Shown one piece after another: positions 1-10,712 of a stretch of 64,000 bases of DNA (the first letter of the stretch is position 1; each line of letters begins with the position of its first letter). A program made the translations under genes and the position numbers. The notes under the pieces are model-generated. The model saw nothing but the letters and a program-made list of their open reading frames with translations, made no database searches and was not told the DNA's origin. The stretch is from assembly GCF_003255815.1 (NCBI RefSeq), contig NC_037686.1, positions 62,348,125-62,412,124 of the forward strand. Direction: 5' to 3'. Origin of the DNA: Theropithecus gelada. Lineage: Eukaryota > Chordata > Mammalia > Primates > Cercopithecidae.

Positions 1-150
1 TTTTAAAAAAAAAAAAAAAAAAAAGGTGGGGGGAGGGAAAAAAAAGAAAGAAAAGAAAAGAGAGAGAGGGAGGGAGGGAAGGAAGGAGGGAAGGAGGGAG
101 GGAAGGAAGGAAGGAAGGAGGGAAGGAAGGAAGGGGAAAAGGTAAAAAGG
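1..150. repeat. Poly-A followed by GA-rich (GGAA/GGGA)n tract
   Basis: The window opens with about 24 bases that are nearly all A, then a purine-only tract of GAAA, GAGA, GGGA and GGAA units to about position 150. This looks like the A-rich tail of a plus-strand retroelement lying off the left edge, decayed into a simple purine repeat. Which element the tail belonged to cannot be seen from here. Confidence 0.75.
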
Positions 151-1192
151 TAAGCTTAGTGTAGGGGGTCCTGATCCACAATGAGGTTGCAGCTGCCGTC
201 TTAGCCTACTTCACAGTTGAGCTCTGGAACTGGGATGGGCCTTGAGAGCTGTCACAGATTGAAGCCAAAGAAATAGTCTTTGCGCTGGCACATTGGCCAG
301 TCACTAGGCTCAGGTTTTCTCCCTCTCCCCCATCCTGACTTTTATTAATCATCCATTTATCAAATATTTATTTAAGCTGTGCACTCTACTGGAAATGTAA
401 ATACAGATAGAATATGGGTCTTTCCATTAAGAATGCATTGAGCTGGTGGGTTGATTTAGTAAACAGGCAAATGTGTGGAAACTTGTAGAGCCATAATGAA
501 AATAGAGATAAATGCTGTGCTTCTGAGGGGAGACAGAAAGGGGCCTTTTCATTAGACTGTCGACACCAAGTGGGAAAGGATTCCTTAAACCTTTCTTAAT
601 TCTGTGGATCTTGAAGTAGAACTTTGGAACAATAAAATCAGGATGGATACTGAAGTGGTAAGAAGTTCAAGTTGTAGAATAGCATTAAATATCATTTTTC
701 ACCTTAATGAATATATTTTTAAAATCTTTTTATTTGCTTACTTTTTTGGCCTAAAGTATTTCCAATTTTTTATTGTTTTTATTTTCAAATAATCCATATT
801 ACTTGCTACAAGGAAAATACATAAATATATATTTCAGTGATATTTTCCCCTCCCTCTTTCATTTTTATCCTTTTAAGATGTATCCGCTGTTTTTCTTGGA
901 TCATATGTGCTTTTCTTTAGATATATAAAGATACTAATTAATATAATTTCAGATAATATTCCTTTATTCCCTGCTATGAAAACTGATAAAGGTAATATAC
1001 TTTTAATCCTTCTTTTCTTTCTAATTTTTGTGTACTGTTTTAACTGAAGGTTTTTAATATTTATGTCCTGTTTTATAATTACAGTTCTTACACCTTAGTT
1101 CTCTATTTAAAACCCTAGTTCTATATTAAAATCTATGTGATTCATCACTGCAGCCTCTCTATCCTTGAGTTCTTTATTTTGATACATATACA
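151..1192. other. Gene-free DNA, possible L2 relic near 345-600
   Basis: I see no exon, ORF of interest or RNA gene. Around 345-600 the order of words (an ATTTATCAAATATTTATTTAA stretch, then a CTGTGC box, then an AGATAAATGCTGTGCTTCTGA stretch) resembles the 3' end of L2 read on the minus strand. It is too degraded to be firm. The rest is AT-rich and unassigned. Confidence 0.4.
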
Positions 1193-1207
1193 AATTATCT
1201 GGATTTT

Positions 1208-2776
1208 TTTTTTTTTTTTTTACTTTAAATTCTGGGATACATGTGCAGAATGTGCAGGTTTGTTACCTAGGTATACATGTGCCATGGTGGTTTGCTGCAC
1301 CCATCAACCAGTCATCTACTTTAGGTGTTTCTCCTAATGCTATCCCTCCCTTAGCCCCGTATCCCCCAGTAGGCCCCAGTTGGTGTTATGTTCCCCTTCG
1401 TGTGTCCATGTGTTCTCATTGTTCAGCTCTCACTTATGAGTGAGAACATGCAGTGTTTGGTTTTCTGTTCCTGTTGCTGAGAATGATGGTTTTCAGCTTC
1501 ATCCATGTCCCTGCAGAGGACATGAACTCATCATTTTTTGTGGCTGCATAGTATTCCATGGTGCATATGTGCCACATTTTCTTTATCCAGTCTATCATTG
1601 ATGGGCATTTGGTTTGGTTGCAAGTCTTTGCTATTGTGAACGGTGCTGCAATAAACATATGTATGCATGTGTCTTTATAGTAGAATGATTTATAATCCCT
1701 CAGGTATATACCCAGTAATGGAATTGCTGGGTCAAATGGTATTTCTGGTTTTAGATCCTTGAGCAATTGCCACACTGTCTTCCCAATAGTTAAGCTAATT
1801 TATACTCCCACCAACAGTGTAAAAGCATTCCTATTTCTCCACATCCTCTCCAGCATCTATTGTTTCCTGACTTTTTAATGATCACCATTCTGACTGGCGT
1901 GAGGTGGTGTCTCATTGTGGTTTTGATTTGCATTTCTCTAATGACCAGTGATGATGAACTTCTTTTCTATGTTTGTTGCCTGCATAAATGTCTTCTTTTG
2001 AAAGGCGTCTGTTCATATCCTTCACCCACTTTTTGATAGGGTTGTACGTTTTTGTCTTGTAAATTTGTTGAAGTTCTTTGTAGATTCTAGATATTAGCCC
2101 TTTGTCAGATGGATAGATTGCAATAATTTTCTCCCATTCTGTAGGTTGCCTGTTCACTCTGATGATAGTTTCTTTTGCTGTGCAGAAGCTCTTTAGTTTA
2201 ATTAGATCCCATTTGTCAATTTTGGTTTCTGTTGTCATTGCTTTTGGTGTCAGAGTCATGAAGTCTTTGCCCATGCCTATGTCCTCAATGGCATTGCCTA
2301 GGTTTTCTTCTAGGGTTTTTATGGTTTTAGGTCTGACCTTTAAGTTTTTAATCCATCTTGAGTTAATTTTTGTATAAGATGTAAGAAAGGGGTCCAGTTT
2401 CAGTCTTCTGCATATGGCTAGCCATTTTTCCCAACACCGTTTATTAAATAGGGAATCCTTTCCCCATTGCTTGTTTTTGTCACGTTTTCCAAAGATCAGA
2501 TGTTTGTAAATGTGTAGCATTATTTGTGAGGCCTCTGTTCTGTTCAATTGGTCTATACACCTGTTTTGGTACCAGTACTGGTACCAGGCTGTTTTGATTA
2601 CTGTAGGCTTGTAGTATAGTTTGAAGTCGGGTAACGTGATGCCTCCAGCTTTGTTCTTTTTGCTTAGGATTGTCTTGGCTATACAGGCTCTTTTTATGTT
2701 CCATATGAAATTTAAAGTAGTTTTTTCTAATTCTGTGAAGAAAGTCAATGGCAGCTTGATGGGGATAACCCAAAGG
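1208..2776 (-). mobile_element. 5'-truncated LINE-1 (L1PA-like), minus strand
   Basis: The plus strand begins with a poly-T run and then the reverse complement of the L1 3' UTR (GGGATACATGTGCAGAATG, then GGTTTGTTACCTAGG), followed by ORF2 C-terminal sequence in reverse. The copy is about 1.57 kb, so the 5' UTR, ORF1 and most of ORF2 are missing. It is flanked by a 15-bp target-site duplication with one mismatch: AATTATCTGGATTTT at 1193-1207 and AATAATCTGGATTTT at 2777-2791. This identifies one endonuclease-mediated insertion and sets both ends. Its divergence suggests a primate-age L1PA rather than a currently active subfamily. The exact subfamily is not determined. Confidence 0.92.
1434..2776 (-). 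pseudogene. L1 ORF2 protein C-terminal remnant
   Basis: Reverse-strand frames at 2796-1912 (294 aa) and 1775-1434 (113 aa) read as the region after the reverse transcriptase domain of L1 ORF2p through to the C-terminus. Recognisable words include LEKTTLNFIWN, NKAGGITLPDFKLYYK, WDLIKLKSFCTAKET, KKWVKDMNRRLSKEDIYA and IDWIKKMWHICTMEYYAA. The two parts are separated by about 135 bp carrying frame breaks, and the final residues run in a different frame from the usual ORF2 ending, so at least one more indel is present. Endonuclease and RT catalytic regions are absent. No start codon belongs to this frame. It is a dead fragment carried by the truncated insertion, not an expressed protein. Confidence 0.88.
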
Positions 2777-3049
2777 AATAATCTGGATTTTATCATATCT
2801 TGGAAATATCTTGGAAATATTGTTCATTCAGGCATATCTTAGAAATGTTATTGGTTCAGTTCTAGACCACCATAGTAAGGCAAATATCAAAATAAAAAGA
2901 GTCAAACAAATTTGGAGGTTTTCTGGTGCATATAAAAGCCATGTTCACACTCTGCTGTAGTCTATTAAGTGTCAATATCATTATGTCTGAAAAACAATGT
3001 AATTCCTTCATTAAAAAGTAATTTATTGCTAAAAATGCCAATGATCATC

Positions 3050-5085
3050 TGAGACTTCAGTGTGTAGTAATATTTTGCTGGTGAAGGGTCTTGCCTCAAT
3101 GTTGATGGCTGCTGACAGATCAAGGTGGTGGTTGCTGAAAGTTGGGATGGGTGTGGCAACTTTTAAAAACAACACAACAGTGAGTTTGCCACATCTATTG
3201 AGTCTTCCTTTCATGAAAGATTTCTCTGTGGCATGTGATGATGTTTTATAGCATTTTATCCATAGTAGAACTTCTCTCACAATTGGGATAAACAAAGTTT
3301 ACGTAATATTCTAAATCCTTTGTTGTCATGCCAACCATGTTCACAGCATCTTCATCGTGAGTAGATTCCGTGTTAAGAAACCACTTTATTTGCTTATGCA
3401 TAAAAAGAAACTTCTCATTTGTTAAAGTTTTACCTTGAGATTTCAGCAATTCAGTCACATCTTTAGGTTCCACTTCTAATTCTAGTTATCTTGCTATTTC
3501 TATCACGTCTGCAGTTCCTTCCTCTGCTGAAGTCTTGAACTCCTCAAAGTCATTCATAAGAGTTGAAATCAACTTCTTTCCAATTCCTGTTTGTGGATAT
3601 TTTGACCTCCTCCAATGAATCAGAAATGTTCTTCAGCTAAAATGCTGAATCCTTTCCAGAAGGTTTTCAACTTACTTTGGCCAATTCCATCAGAGGAATC
3701 ACCATTTGTGGCAGTTACAAACTTATGAAATGTATTTCTTAAATAATAAGACTTGAAATTCTGAATGACTCATTGACTCACGGGTGGCAGAATGAATGTT
3801 GTTGACAATTATCACCAGGTATAATGGTCATACCTGTAATGCTAGCACTTTGGGAGGCCAAGGTGGGTGGATTGCATGAGTCCAGGTATTTAAGATCAGC
3901 CTGGGCAACATGGTGAAACCTTGTTTCTACAAAAACTACAAAAAAAAAAAAAATAGCTGGCTGTTGTAGCACACACCTGTAGTCCCAGATACTTGGGAGG
4001 CTGAGGTGGGAGAATTTGTGGAGCCTTGGAGATAGAGGCTGCAGTGAGCCATGATCATACCACTGCACTCCAGCCTGGGCAACAGAGTGAAACCCAGTCT
4101 CAAAAAACAAAACAAAAACAACAATCACCTCCTTGCACATTTCCATCAGAGCTCTTGGGTAACCAGGTATATTGTCAATGAACTGTAATATTTCAAAAGG
4201 AATCTCTTTTTCTAAGCAGTAGGTCTCAACATTAGGCTTAAAATATTTAGTAAACCATGCTGTAAACAGATGTGCTGTCATCCAGGCTTTGTTATCCTGT
4301 TTATAGAGTACTGGCAGAGTAGATTTAGCATAACCTTTAAGGGCCCTACGATTTTTGGAAAGGTAAATGAGCATTGGCTGCAACTTAAAGTCACCAGTTG
4401 TGTTAACCTATAACAGGAGAGCCAGCCAATCCTTTGAAACTTTGAAGTCAGGCAATGACTTCTCCTTTCTAGCTATGAAAGTCCTGAATGGCATCTTCTT
4501 CCAATAGAAGGCTGTTTTATCGACATTGAAAATATGTTTTTAGTATAGCTACCTTCATCAATGATCTTAGCTAGATCTTCCGGATAACTTGCTGCAGCTC
4601 CTACGTCAGCACTTGCTGCTTCACCTTATACTTTTATGTTAGAGAGATGGCTTCTTTCCTTAAACCTCATGAACCAACCTATGCTAGTTTCAGACTTCTC
4701 TTCTGTAGCTTCCTCACCTCTCTATTAGAGTGAGAGCCTTGTTCTGGATTAGGCTTTGGCTTAAGGGAATGTTGTGGCCGGTTCGATCTTTTATCCAGAC
4801 CACTCAAACTTTCTCCATATCAGCAACCCAGGCTATTTCACTTTCTTATGATTCATGCATTCACTGTAGTAGCACTTTTCATTTCCTTCAGAAACTTTTC
4901 TTTTTGCATTCTCAGCTTGGATAACTGTTTGGCACAAGAGCTGTTGCTTTTGGGCTACCTCTGCTTTCAGCATGCCTTCATCACTGAGTTTATTTTTACC
5001 TTAATGATTTATTAATCATTTGTAGCTTTTGATTTCAAGCAAGAGATGTGCCACTCTTTGTTTCACTTGAACACTTAGAGGCCAT
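3050..5085 (-). pseudogene. Tigger1 transposase pseudogene (pogo-type DDE)
   Basis: Reading on the minus strand, the expected start lies at the ATG whose complement is at 5083-5085. No frame stays open across it. Surviving pieces include a catalytic-core segment at 4383-4120 (words ALKGYAKSTLPVLYK, WMTAHLFTAWFTKYF and IDNIPGYPRALMEM). In pogo-type transposases the IDN.PG.P motif carries the second catalytic aspartate, and it is still readable here. A C-terminal segment lies at 3473-3246 (DVTELLKSQGK, GMTTKDLEYYVN). The N-terminal CENP-B-like DNA-binding part (about 5085-4700) is too eroded to read. The frame is further broken by the Alu at 3817-4120. Pogo-type transposases cut and paste DNA through a DDE/D active site, but this copy cannot encode an active protein. 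Confidence 0.88.
3817..4120 (+). mobile_element. Alu (AluJ-like) inside Tigger1, plus strand
   Basis: A dimeric Alu with left arm (GCTAGCACTTTGGGAGGCC), A-rich linker near 3940-3953, right arm and a short CAAAAACAA tail. The left arm carries the J-type word AGCCTGGGCAACATGGTGAAACC and the copy is strongly diverged, which points to an old AluJ. An imperfect duplication of Tigger1 sequence flanks it: ACAATTATCACC at 3805-3816 and ACAATCACC from 4121. The Alu therefore landed in an already resident Tigger1. Confidence 0.9.
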
Positions 5086-5743
5086 TGTAGGGTTATTCAT
5101 TGGCCTAATTTCAATATTGTCTCAGGGAATATGAAGGTCTGAGAAGAGGGAGAGATGTAGGAAATAGCTGGTCAGTGACATCAGAACACACACACAACAT
5201 ATTCGTCGATTAAGTTTAGCATCTTATATGGGCATGGTTTGTGGTGCCAAAAAACAATTACAATAGTGATATCAAAGATCATTGATCACAGATCACCATG
5301 GTAGATATAATAATAATGAAATGGTTTAAAATATTTTGAGAATTACCAAAATGTGACAGAGACATGAAGTGAGCACATGTTGTTGGAACAATGGAGGTGA
5401 TAGACTCGCTTAACAAACGGTTGTCACAGAATTTTAATTTGTAAAAAAATGCAGTATCTGCAAAGCACCATGAATTTACATACAATAAAATTCTTGTTTT
5501 CAAGAATGCATTCAGAGTAGCCATGAGTCTGTTCTCTGTTGCTATTGGCCTGGTGCTTTCTTACTTGCAGGATAGTTTGAGCCCAAGTATATTTCTTGGG
5601 TTATAGTCTTTTTCACTCAGACCCTTGTAGACTTTTTTCCACTGTCCTCTAGCATTTACTGTGTCTGTGAAGAATTTCAATCTCTCCAATATCTCACTTT
5701 TCTACACAAATTGCTTTTGATTCTGTGATTTTTGTTCTTTTAA

Positions 5744-5771
5744 ACACACACAAACACACACACACACACAC
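5744..5771. repeat. (CA)n microsatellite
   Basis: About 14 CA units, interrupted once by AAA near the left end. It is a short run, possibly polymorphic. Confidence 0.85.
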
Positions 5772-6082
5772 ATTTCTTTGACTATGAGATACGTTGAACG
5801 TGAAACAAAAAAAATAATGCTCGATTTATGTAGAATTGCGATCCTGGGAGAGAAAAACTACTTGACATTGGCTGATTGAAGGTTTAATACAAGTACTGAG
5901 CGAGTGGGTAGTGAATTTCATCAGCTTCTTGAAGTATTTCAAATCCTACTATTTGATTTTCAATGTGGTAATTTAAAAATTAGTTGACTATTTTAAGCAT
6001 TTGAAATTATAAATCAGAAAGATATTAAAATTAAACTTTTCAAATTAATTCTCTATTCCCTATACCACTTAATTTCCAGTAA

Positions 6083-6086
<4 letters not shown>

Positions 6087-6121
<35 letters not shown>
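6087..6121. repeat. (TG)17 microsatellite
   Basis: An uninterrupted TG run of about 35 bp between AAATTT and GTTTTG. Uninterrupted runs of this length are commonly length-polymorphic. Confidence 0.92.
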
Positions 6122-7240
6122 TTTTGTATTCAGATTAAATCTGTCCTTATAGCTAACAACCACCATAAAAATACTCCTTACATGAATACCAGATGAAGTT
6201 AAAGTAACATTTTATTACAGTTTTCATCAATATACTGTTACTGTCAAATATAAAAATGATAAATATTATGAGTGCTTCATTTTTAAAATTCAATAATTAT
6301 TTGTTTCTTTTCTGTCCATCTTTCTCACAAAGGTTGCGTATATTTTTAGCTAGGCATTTTCCTTTGAGGATCTCAATTATTCTGAAATGTTTTTGCAATT
6401 TAAAACATTAGAAGACTAGAGAAGATAAATTTAATATGATAAACTTTGTACATAACATCTGTTGTTACTCAACTTAATATGAATTACTTATTTTGAAGTA
6501 TATATTTTGTAAACAAGAACTTTCAGATCTATACTGGACCTACCTCCAATGATTCATTCAAACATGAGTGGCATAAATCACTTACATTTACAAGGTATTT
6601 CCGAATTAGATAATTATATTCTTTGAGCCCACCAGAACATGCACTGGATAATATAGCAATAAATGTAGCTGAAAATGTATTCTTCTTTTTCATAATAGAA
6701 ATGTCAACAGCCAGGGGATGCACAGAATAACTGTTCATTCAACAGCTGTTGTATTGTGAAAAGCACAATAGGTGTTTCATGATAAAAAGAGGTGGCCCAG
6801 TGGTACAGGTAGAACACTGGTGTGCATACTGTTACACAGAATGTGAAGAATGCCTCAAGGAGGAGACAATAAGGCATTTTGGATATTGAGAGAAAAGAAA
6901 AAATTGTTCAGGCTGGAAGGAAGGCAGAATTCAGAAAAATACGTTAAGAAAGGAGATAACATTTAAGCTGGGGATTAAAATATGGTTACCCTGGAACATG
7001 CAGAGATAGAGGTAAGAGAATGAGGTAGACAGAGGATTTGGATAATTCTAAATTGTGTACCAATCCTGCATAATTAATCAGACTATCTTTTACCTTGTGT
7101 GTGTGTTTTTTAATTCACCATTAATGTTGGCTTGCTTAATTCTCCCCTCTAAAAAATAGGGTCAGTTTGCTCAGTATTTGAAAGCATATTTTATGTTCTT
7201 TTTATTTTTAAAGATCTTCAAAGACTCTTAATATGCTTTG

Positions 7241-7618
7241 TGTATTAGTCCATCTCACGCTGCTATAAGGACAAACCCAAGACTGACTAATTTATAAAGG
7301 AAAGAGATTTAATTGTCTCACAATTCAGCATGGCTGGGAGGCCTCAGGTAACTTAAACAATCATGGTGGAAGGGGAAGCAAACACATCCTTCTTCACATA
7401 GCAGCAGGAAAGAGAAGTGCACAGCAAAGGGGGAAAAGCCCCTTATAAAACCATCAGACATTGTGAGAACTCACTCACTGTCAGGAGAACAGCATAGGGG
7501 AACTGCCCCCGTGATCTAATCACCTCCCATGAGGCCCCTCCCCCAACAAGTGGGGATTACAATTTGGATTACAATTCAAGATGAGATTTGCATGGGGACA
7601 CAGAGCCAAACCATCTTA
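7241..7618 (-). mobile_element. Solo LTR, MaLR MST/THE1 family, minus strand
   Basis: The left end TGTATTAGTCCATCTCACG and the right end GGGGACACAGAGCCAAACCA are reverse complements of the 3' and 5' ends of THE1/MST LTRs. Length is about 378 bp. Flanking 5-mers CTTTG (7236-7240) and TTTTG (7619-7623) match at four of five bases, as expected for a decayed 5-bp target duplication. There is no internal MaLR sequence, so this is a solo LTR left by recombination. Assignment to MST rather than THE1 is tentative. Confidence 0.85.
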
Positions 7619-7759
7619 TTTTGTAAATCATTTTCAACAATAGACATGGAATTTCTGCTTGCTACTTTATACATACTGCTTATTGTCTTATACTGTACTT
7701 AAACATGTTGCTTATTGTCTTGAAGACACTTCATTACACATCTTTCATTGTATATCTGT

Positions 7760-7885
7760 GTGAATATTTTGTTAGTGTTTCTCCACCTTACTGGGAGGTC
7801 TGTAAGATTAGGGATCATTTATTTCTCACTGCATACTAATAACACAAAGCAGACCCTTAGCAGATGCTCAATACATGCTTGTTTA
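7760..7885 (+). mobile_element. L2 3'-end relic
   Basis: The run TCTGTAAGATTAGGGATCATT, then ACACAAAGCAGACCCTTAGC, then AGATGCTCAATACATGCTTG follows the plus-strand order of the L2 3' end (stabilising phrase, then the 'daily/recent use' type tail ending in CTCAATAAAT-like sequence). It is heavily diverged, as all L2 copies are. Confidence 0.6.
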
Positions 7886-8239
7886 ATTTATGTACAAATA
7901 ATGGAGGGAAACGAACGTTGCTTCACACTCGTTTTATCTAAAATAATGAAGATCACTCATTTTTTTTTCCATTTGGTATACCGAAGATACAAATACGCCT
8001 ATTTACCTTACAACAAATGCATCAGTAGACTCAGAGCTTGAATTAATTTCTTTCAGAGTAAAAAGTTACATTTACATAGGATCTATAGATTTCTGAACAT
8101 GATGTTCCAGGTTGTTAATTTGAAAATAGCTCTGTATGAGTAGAAAGATTTTAGTGTTTGAATATGACATTTGACTACATGATGAATGCATAGCTCCTCT
8201 CTCAGCAAAAAACTAGAGGCAGATACAAGAGACCTTGTG

Positions 8240-8425
8240 AGAACACCAGAGCACAGTGGTCACGTGTGTGGAGCAAGACCATCTCAGGTTGAAACCCAGC
8301 TCCAGCACTTCTGGCAATGTGACCTCAGCAAATTTGTCTTCTCTTTGTTTTGCAGTTTTCCGTGCTGCAAAGTGCTACTAGGTGATGATTCAATGAGTTA
8401 AATCATGTAAATAACTTACATGGGA
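8240..8425 (+). mobile_element. MIR SINE relic, plus strand
   Basis: The order AACCCAGCTCCAGCACTTCT, AATGTGACCTCAGCAAATTT, a pyrimidine stretch, then CAATGAGTTAAATCATGTAA matches the MIR core (tRNA-derived region, GTGACC-GCAAGTT word, ATGAGTTAAT-CATGTAA). This is an ancient mammalian SINE. Confidence 0.75.
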
Positions 8426-8524
8426 AAACCTGAACCCATATCTTTTTCTTGTAGCCTACAAGAGAGTAGCAAACTGCCATCTTTGTTCCATTTGTTTCCA
8501 AATTCTGTTTTCTGATATGATTGT

Positions 8525-8868
8525 GCTTAAGACAGTCTAAACTCCTTAGCGTGACTTCAAGACCATTCAGGAGCAGCCTCTTACTTGTATCTCCAGCATT
8601 TTCTTGTGTTACTTTCTATCCCTTGTACTAAATGCTCTATCCACAAGGAATTACATGCCCTTGACTCTGTTTTGTTTGACCGAGTTGCTGATAGTGATAT
8701 TTAAACATAGACCCATAGTATTCCTGTTCCTGAATTTTGTTAGGATAGATCCTCAGATACCATCTCCTGTAGTCATCATAGTTCTCAGGTTCAGAGTGGA
8801 GTTCAAGTCTATGTGCTCCCTTAACCTGCTGTGTACACTCTATGCTTGTACTTACCACATTCCATAAA
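8525..8868 (+). mobile_element. Probable L2 relic
   Basis: AAACTCCTTAGCGTGACTTCAAG followed by GAGCAGCCTCTTACTTG and CTCTATCCACAAGGAATTAC resembles the L2 ORF2/3' region in which 'aaactccttaccatggcctacaaggcc' is followed by a leucine/serine-rich stretch. Similarity is weak and gapped. Unrelated unique sequence remains possible. Confidence 0.4.
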
Positions 8869-8874
8869 CATAAA

Positions 8875-8992
8875 TGTATGTACACACACATAATCATATA
8901 TATACACAATACACATATATATATATACACATTAATACATATACAGATATATGCATGTGTATATATATGTATATACATGTACATGATACATA
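8875..8992. repeat. (CA/TA)n low-complexity tract
   Basis: Interspersed ACACAC, ATATAT and GTATAT words over about 118 bp, for example ATATATATATACACATTAAT. Many positions alternate purine and pyrimidine. It gives rise to spurious ORFs on both strands. Confidence 0.85.
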
Positions 8993-9514
8993 ATTTGTCT
9001 CTACTTGTAAAGCAATCAGGGAAGGTTGTAAGACAGGATATTAAAGTATATAAGTTTTAAGATGGCTTTAAATGACTCCAAGGAAATGGCTGAGCTTATG
9101 GAGGATCAAGTACAGTAGGCCGTTTAGAATTTTTAAAGCCCTCTGATGTGTTGAAGAGCATGGCACTCATCATTGCAGCCTAGGCTGGTTCACTTGCAAT
9201 GTTGCTTGAGAAACTATTGTAGCGTTATCTCATGATGGCTGAATATTTGAAGAGAACTAAAGAAAAGTTGTGGATGTATAACTCCAGGAACTCATTGCCT
9301 TAGTAACTGCACAAAAAGGGTACCATATGGAGTTGATTCAATTTGTGGTTGTTCTCCAAGAATGCATTTCCCAACCACCAAATCCCACACATGAGCTATG
9401 ACTGTTTTGTAAATGTTCCTCTGAGGTTTACTTGGATGAACACTTCAGTGGGAAGAATTTGCCGTGTTTATTGCTGTCTCCTCAGTGCCAAATATCATAT
9501 TGGTTTTTATTTTT
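8993..9514. other. Gene-free interval
   Basis: I see no repeat or gene signal that I can name in this 0.5-kb stretch. Confidence 0.4.
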
Positions 9515-9568
9515 ATTTTTAATTTATATAAGTTATTATTGAGGCAAAGTTAACACAATATAAAATCA
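9515..9568 (-). mobile_element. Short L1M 3'-UTR-like fragment
   Basis: TTATTATTGAGGCAAAGTTA then ACACAATATAAAATCAACC resembles the antisense 'TTTATTGAGGTAAAATTCAC...ATAAAATTAACC' stretch found in mid-age L1 3' ends. Only some 54 bp are present before the Alu poly-T. Confidence 0.5.
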
Positions 9569-9571
9569 ACC

Positions 9572-9712
9572 TTTTTTTTTTTTTTTTTTTTTTTTGTGAG
9601 ACAGAATCTCACTCTGTCTCCCAGGCTGGAGTACAATGGCGTGATCTCAGCTCACTGCAACCTCCACCTCCTGGGTTCAAGAAATGATCCTGTCTCAGCC
9701 TCCCAAGTAGCT
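9572..9712 (-). mobile_element. Truncated Alu, minus strand
   Basis: A poly-T run of about 25 is followed by GTGAGACAGAATCTCACTC, CCCAGGCTGGAGTACAATGG and TCTCAGCCTCCCAAGTAGCT, and then stops. Only the 3' half of an Alu (right arm) is present. The left arm is missing, so this is either a 5'-truncated insertion or a later deletion. Confidence 0.9.
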
Positions 9713-10696
9713 CTTGAAATTGAGAACCTTGACTCCTCCAAGTTTGCTCTAATTTATTTTTTACTATTATGGCTACCTACAATTCCATATGAATTTTGGA
9801 TCAGGTTTTCCCTTTTTTTTTTTTTTTTTTTTTAACAGAAATTACATTCATTCTGTAGATCACTTGTGGCAGTGGGGTGTTGCTATCTAAACACTATGAA
9901 GTCTTTGAGTTGATGAACATATAATGCCTTTCTATTTATTTCTACCTGCTTTAATTTATTTTGGCAATTTTTTTTGGTTTCAGTATACAAGTCTTGCATA
10001 TTATTGGTTAAATGTATTGCTAAGTATTATATTCTTTTTGATCTGTTATTTTCTTATTTCATTTTCATATTATTTATTACTACTGCATGGAAATGCAACT
10101 GATTTTTTGTGTGTTGATCTTGTATTCCGCCACTTTGATAGATTTACTTTTTAGTTTCATATATTTGTGTGTGTGTGTGTGGGTTTTTAAAGAATACCTA
10201 TGTATATTATTAGGTTTACCTCTAGATATAAATAATTTTACTGTGTTCCAGTTTGAATACCATTGATTTATTTTTCTTGACAAGAACTACTAGTACAACA
10301 TTGAATAGTCATGGCTAAAGTGTTTATCCTTATCTTGTTCCTAGTCTTAGAGGGAAGGTTTTCTACTCTTTCAGTGTTTTCTATAATGCTGGTTATGAAC
10401 TTTTCACAAGTGCCTTTTAGTAGGTTGAGGAAATTCCCTTCTCTTCCTAGATTATTAAGTGTTCTTATCATGAAACGGTTTGTTTGGGATTTTGTCAGAT
10501 GCTTTTTCTTTTTGGCATTAGTCGAGGTCATCATATAGATTTTCTTCCTTCAGTCTATTGTGGCATGTTACTTTAGTTGACTTTTGTATATTGAACAACT
10601 CTTTCATTTCTAAAATAAATCTCACTTGGTTATTGTATATGTGTATTTTTAAATATGCTGCTAGATTCAGCTTAGTAGTATTTTTTGGAGAATATC
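9713..10696 (-). mobile_element. L1M fragment (ORF2 region), minus strand
   Basis: Plus-strand words correspond to antisense L1 ORF2: AATTCCATATGAATTTTGGA, AGTCTTGCATATTATTGGTT, TGTGTTGATCTTGTATTCCG, TTGAATAGTCATGGCTAAAG and AAATTCCCTTCTCTTCCTAG. Divergence is high, indicating an old L1M. A poly-T run of about 22 at 9811-9832 interrupts it and may be a later simple-repeat expansion. No open frame survives. Confidence 0.75.
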
Positions 10697-10712
10697 GAAA
10701 AACTGTTTTCTT

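Larger units (their letters stand above)
2829..5498 (-). mobile_element. Tigger1 DNA transposon, near full length, minus strand
   Basis: The left end CAGGCATATCTTAGAAATG followed by GTTCTAGACCACC is the Tigger1 terminal inverted repeat. The sequence follows the Tigger1 order through to the other end near 5498 (GCAGTATCTGCAAAGCACC), where the terminal repeat is badly eroded. Excluding the Alu at 3817-4120, the copy is about 2.37 kb, close to the expected 2.4 kb. Transposase sequence lies on the minus strand. Tigger elements are pogo/Tc1-mariner superfamily elements that insert at TA, but no clean TA duplication survives here. This is an ancient copy, long inactive. Confidence 0.93.
5499..7235. 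other. Gene-free AT-rich DNA with two dinucleotide runs
   Basis: Apart from the CA run at 5744-5771 and the TG run at 6087-6121, I see no gene-like feature. Around 6750-7080 there is faint L2-like wording (AAAGGAGATAACATTTAAGC) that I cannot confirm. Confidence 0.4.

Noticed and set aside
1912..2796. 294-aa ORF as a functional reverse transcriptase
   Set aside because: It is the part of L1 ORF2 after the RT domain. It lacks the endonuclease and RT catalytic regions and is followed by frame breaks.
3778..4383. 201-aa minus-strand ORF as a novel gene
   Set aside because: It is a chimera of Tigger1 transposase sequence (4383-4120) and antisense Alu (4120-3817).
7241..7618. Part of a complete provirus
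   Set aside because: No second LTR and no internal sequence nearby. The near-matching 5-bp flanks fit a solo LTR.
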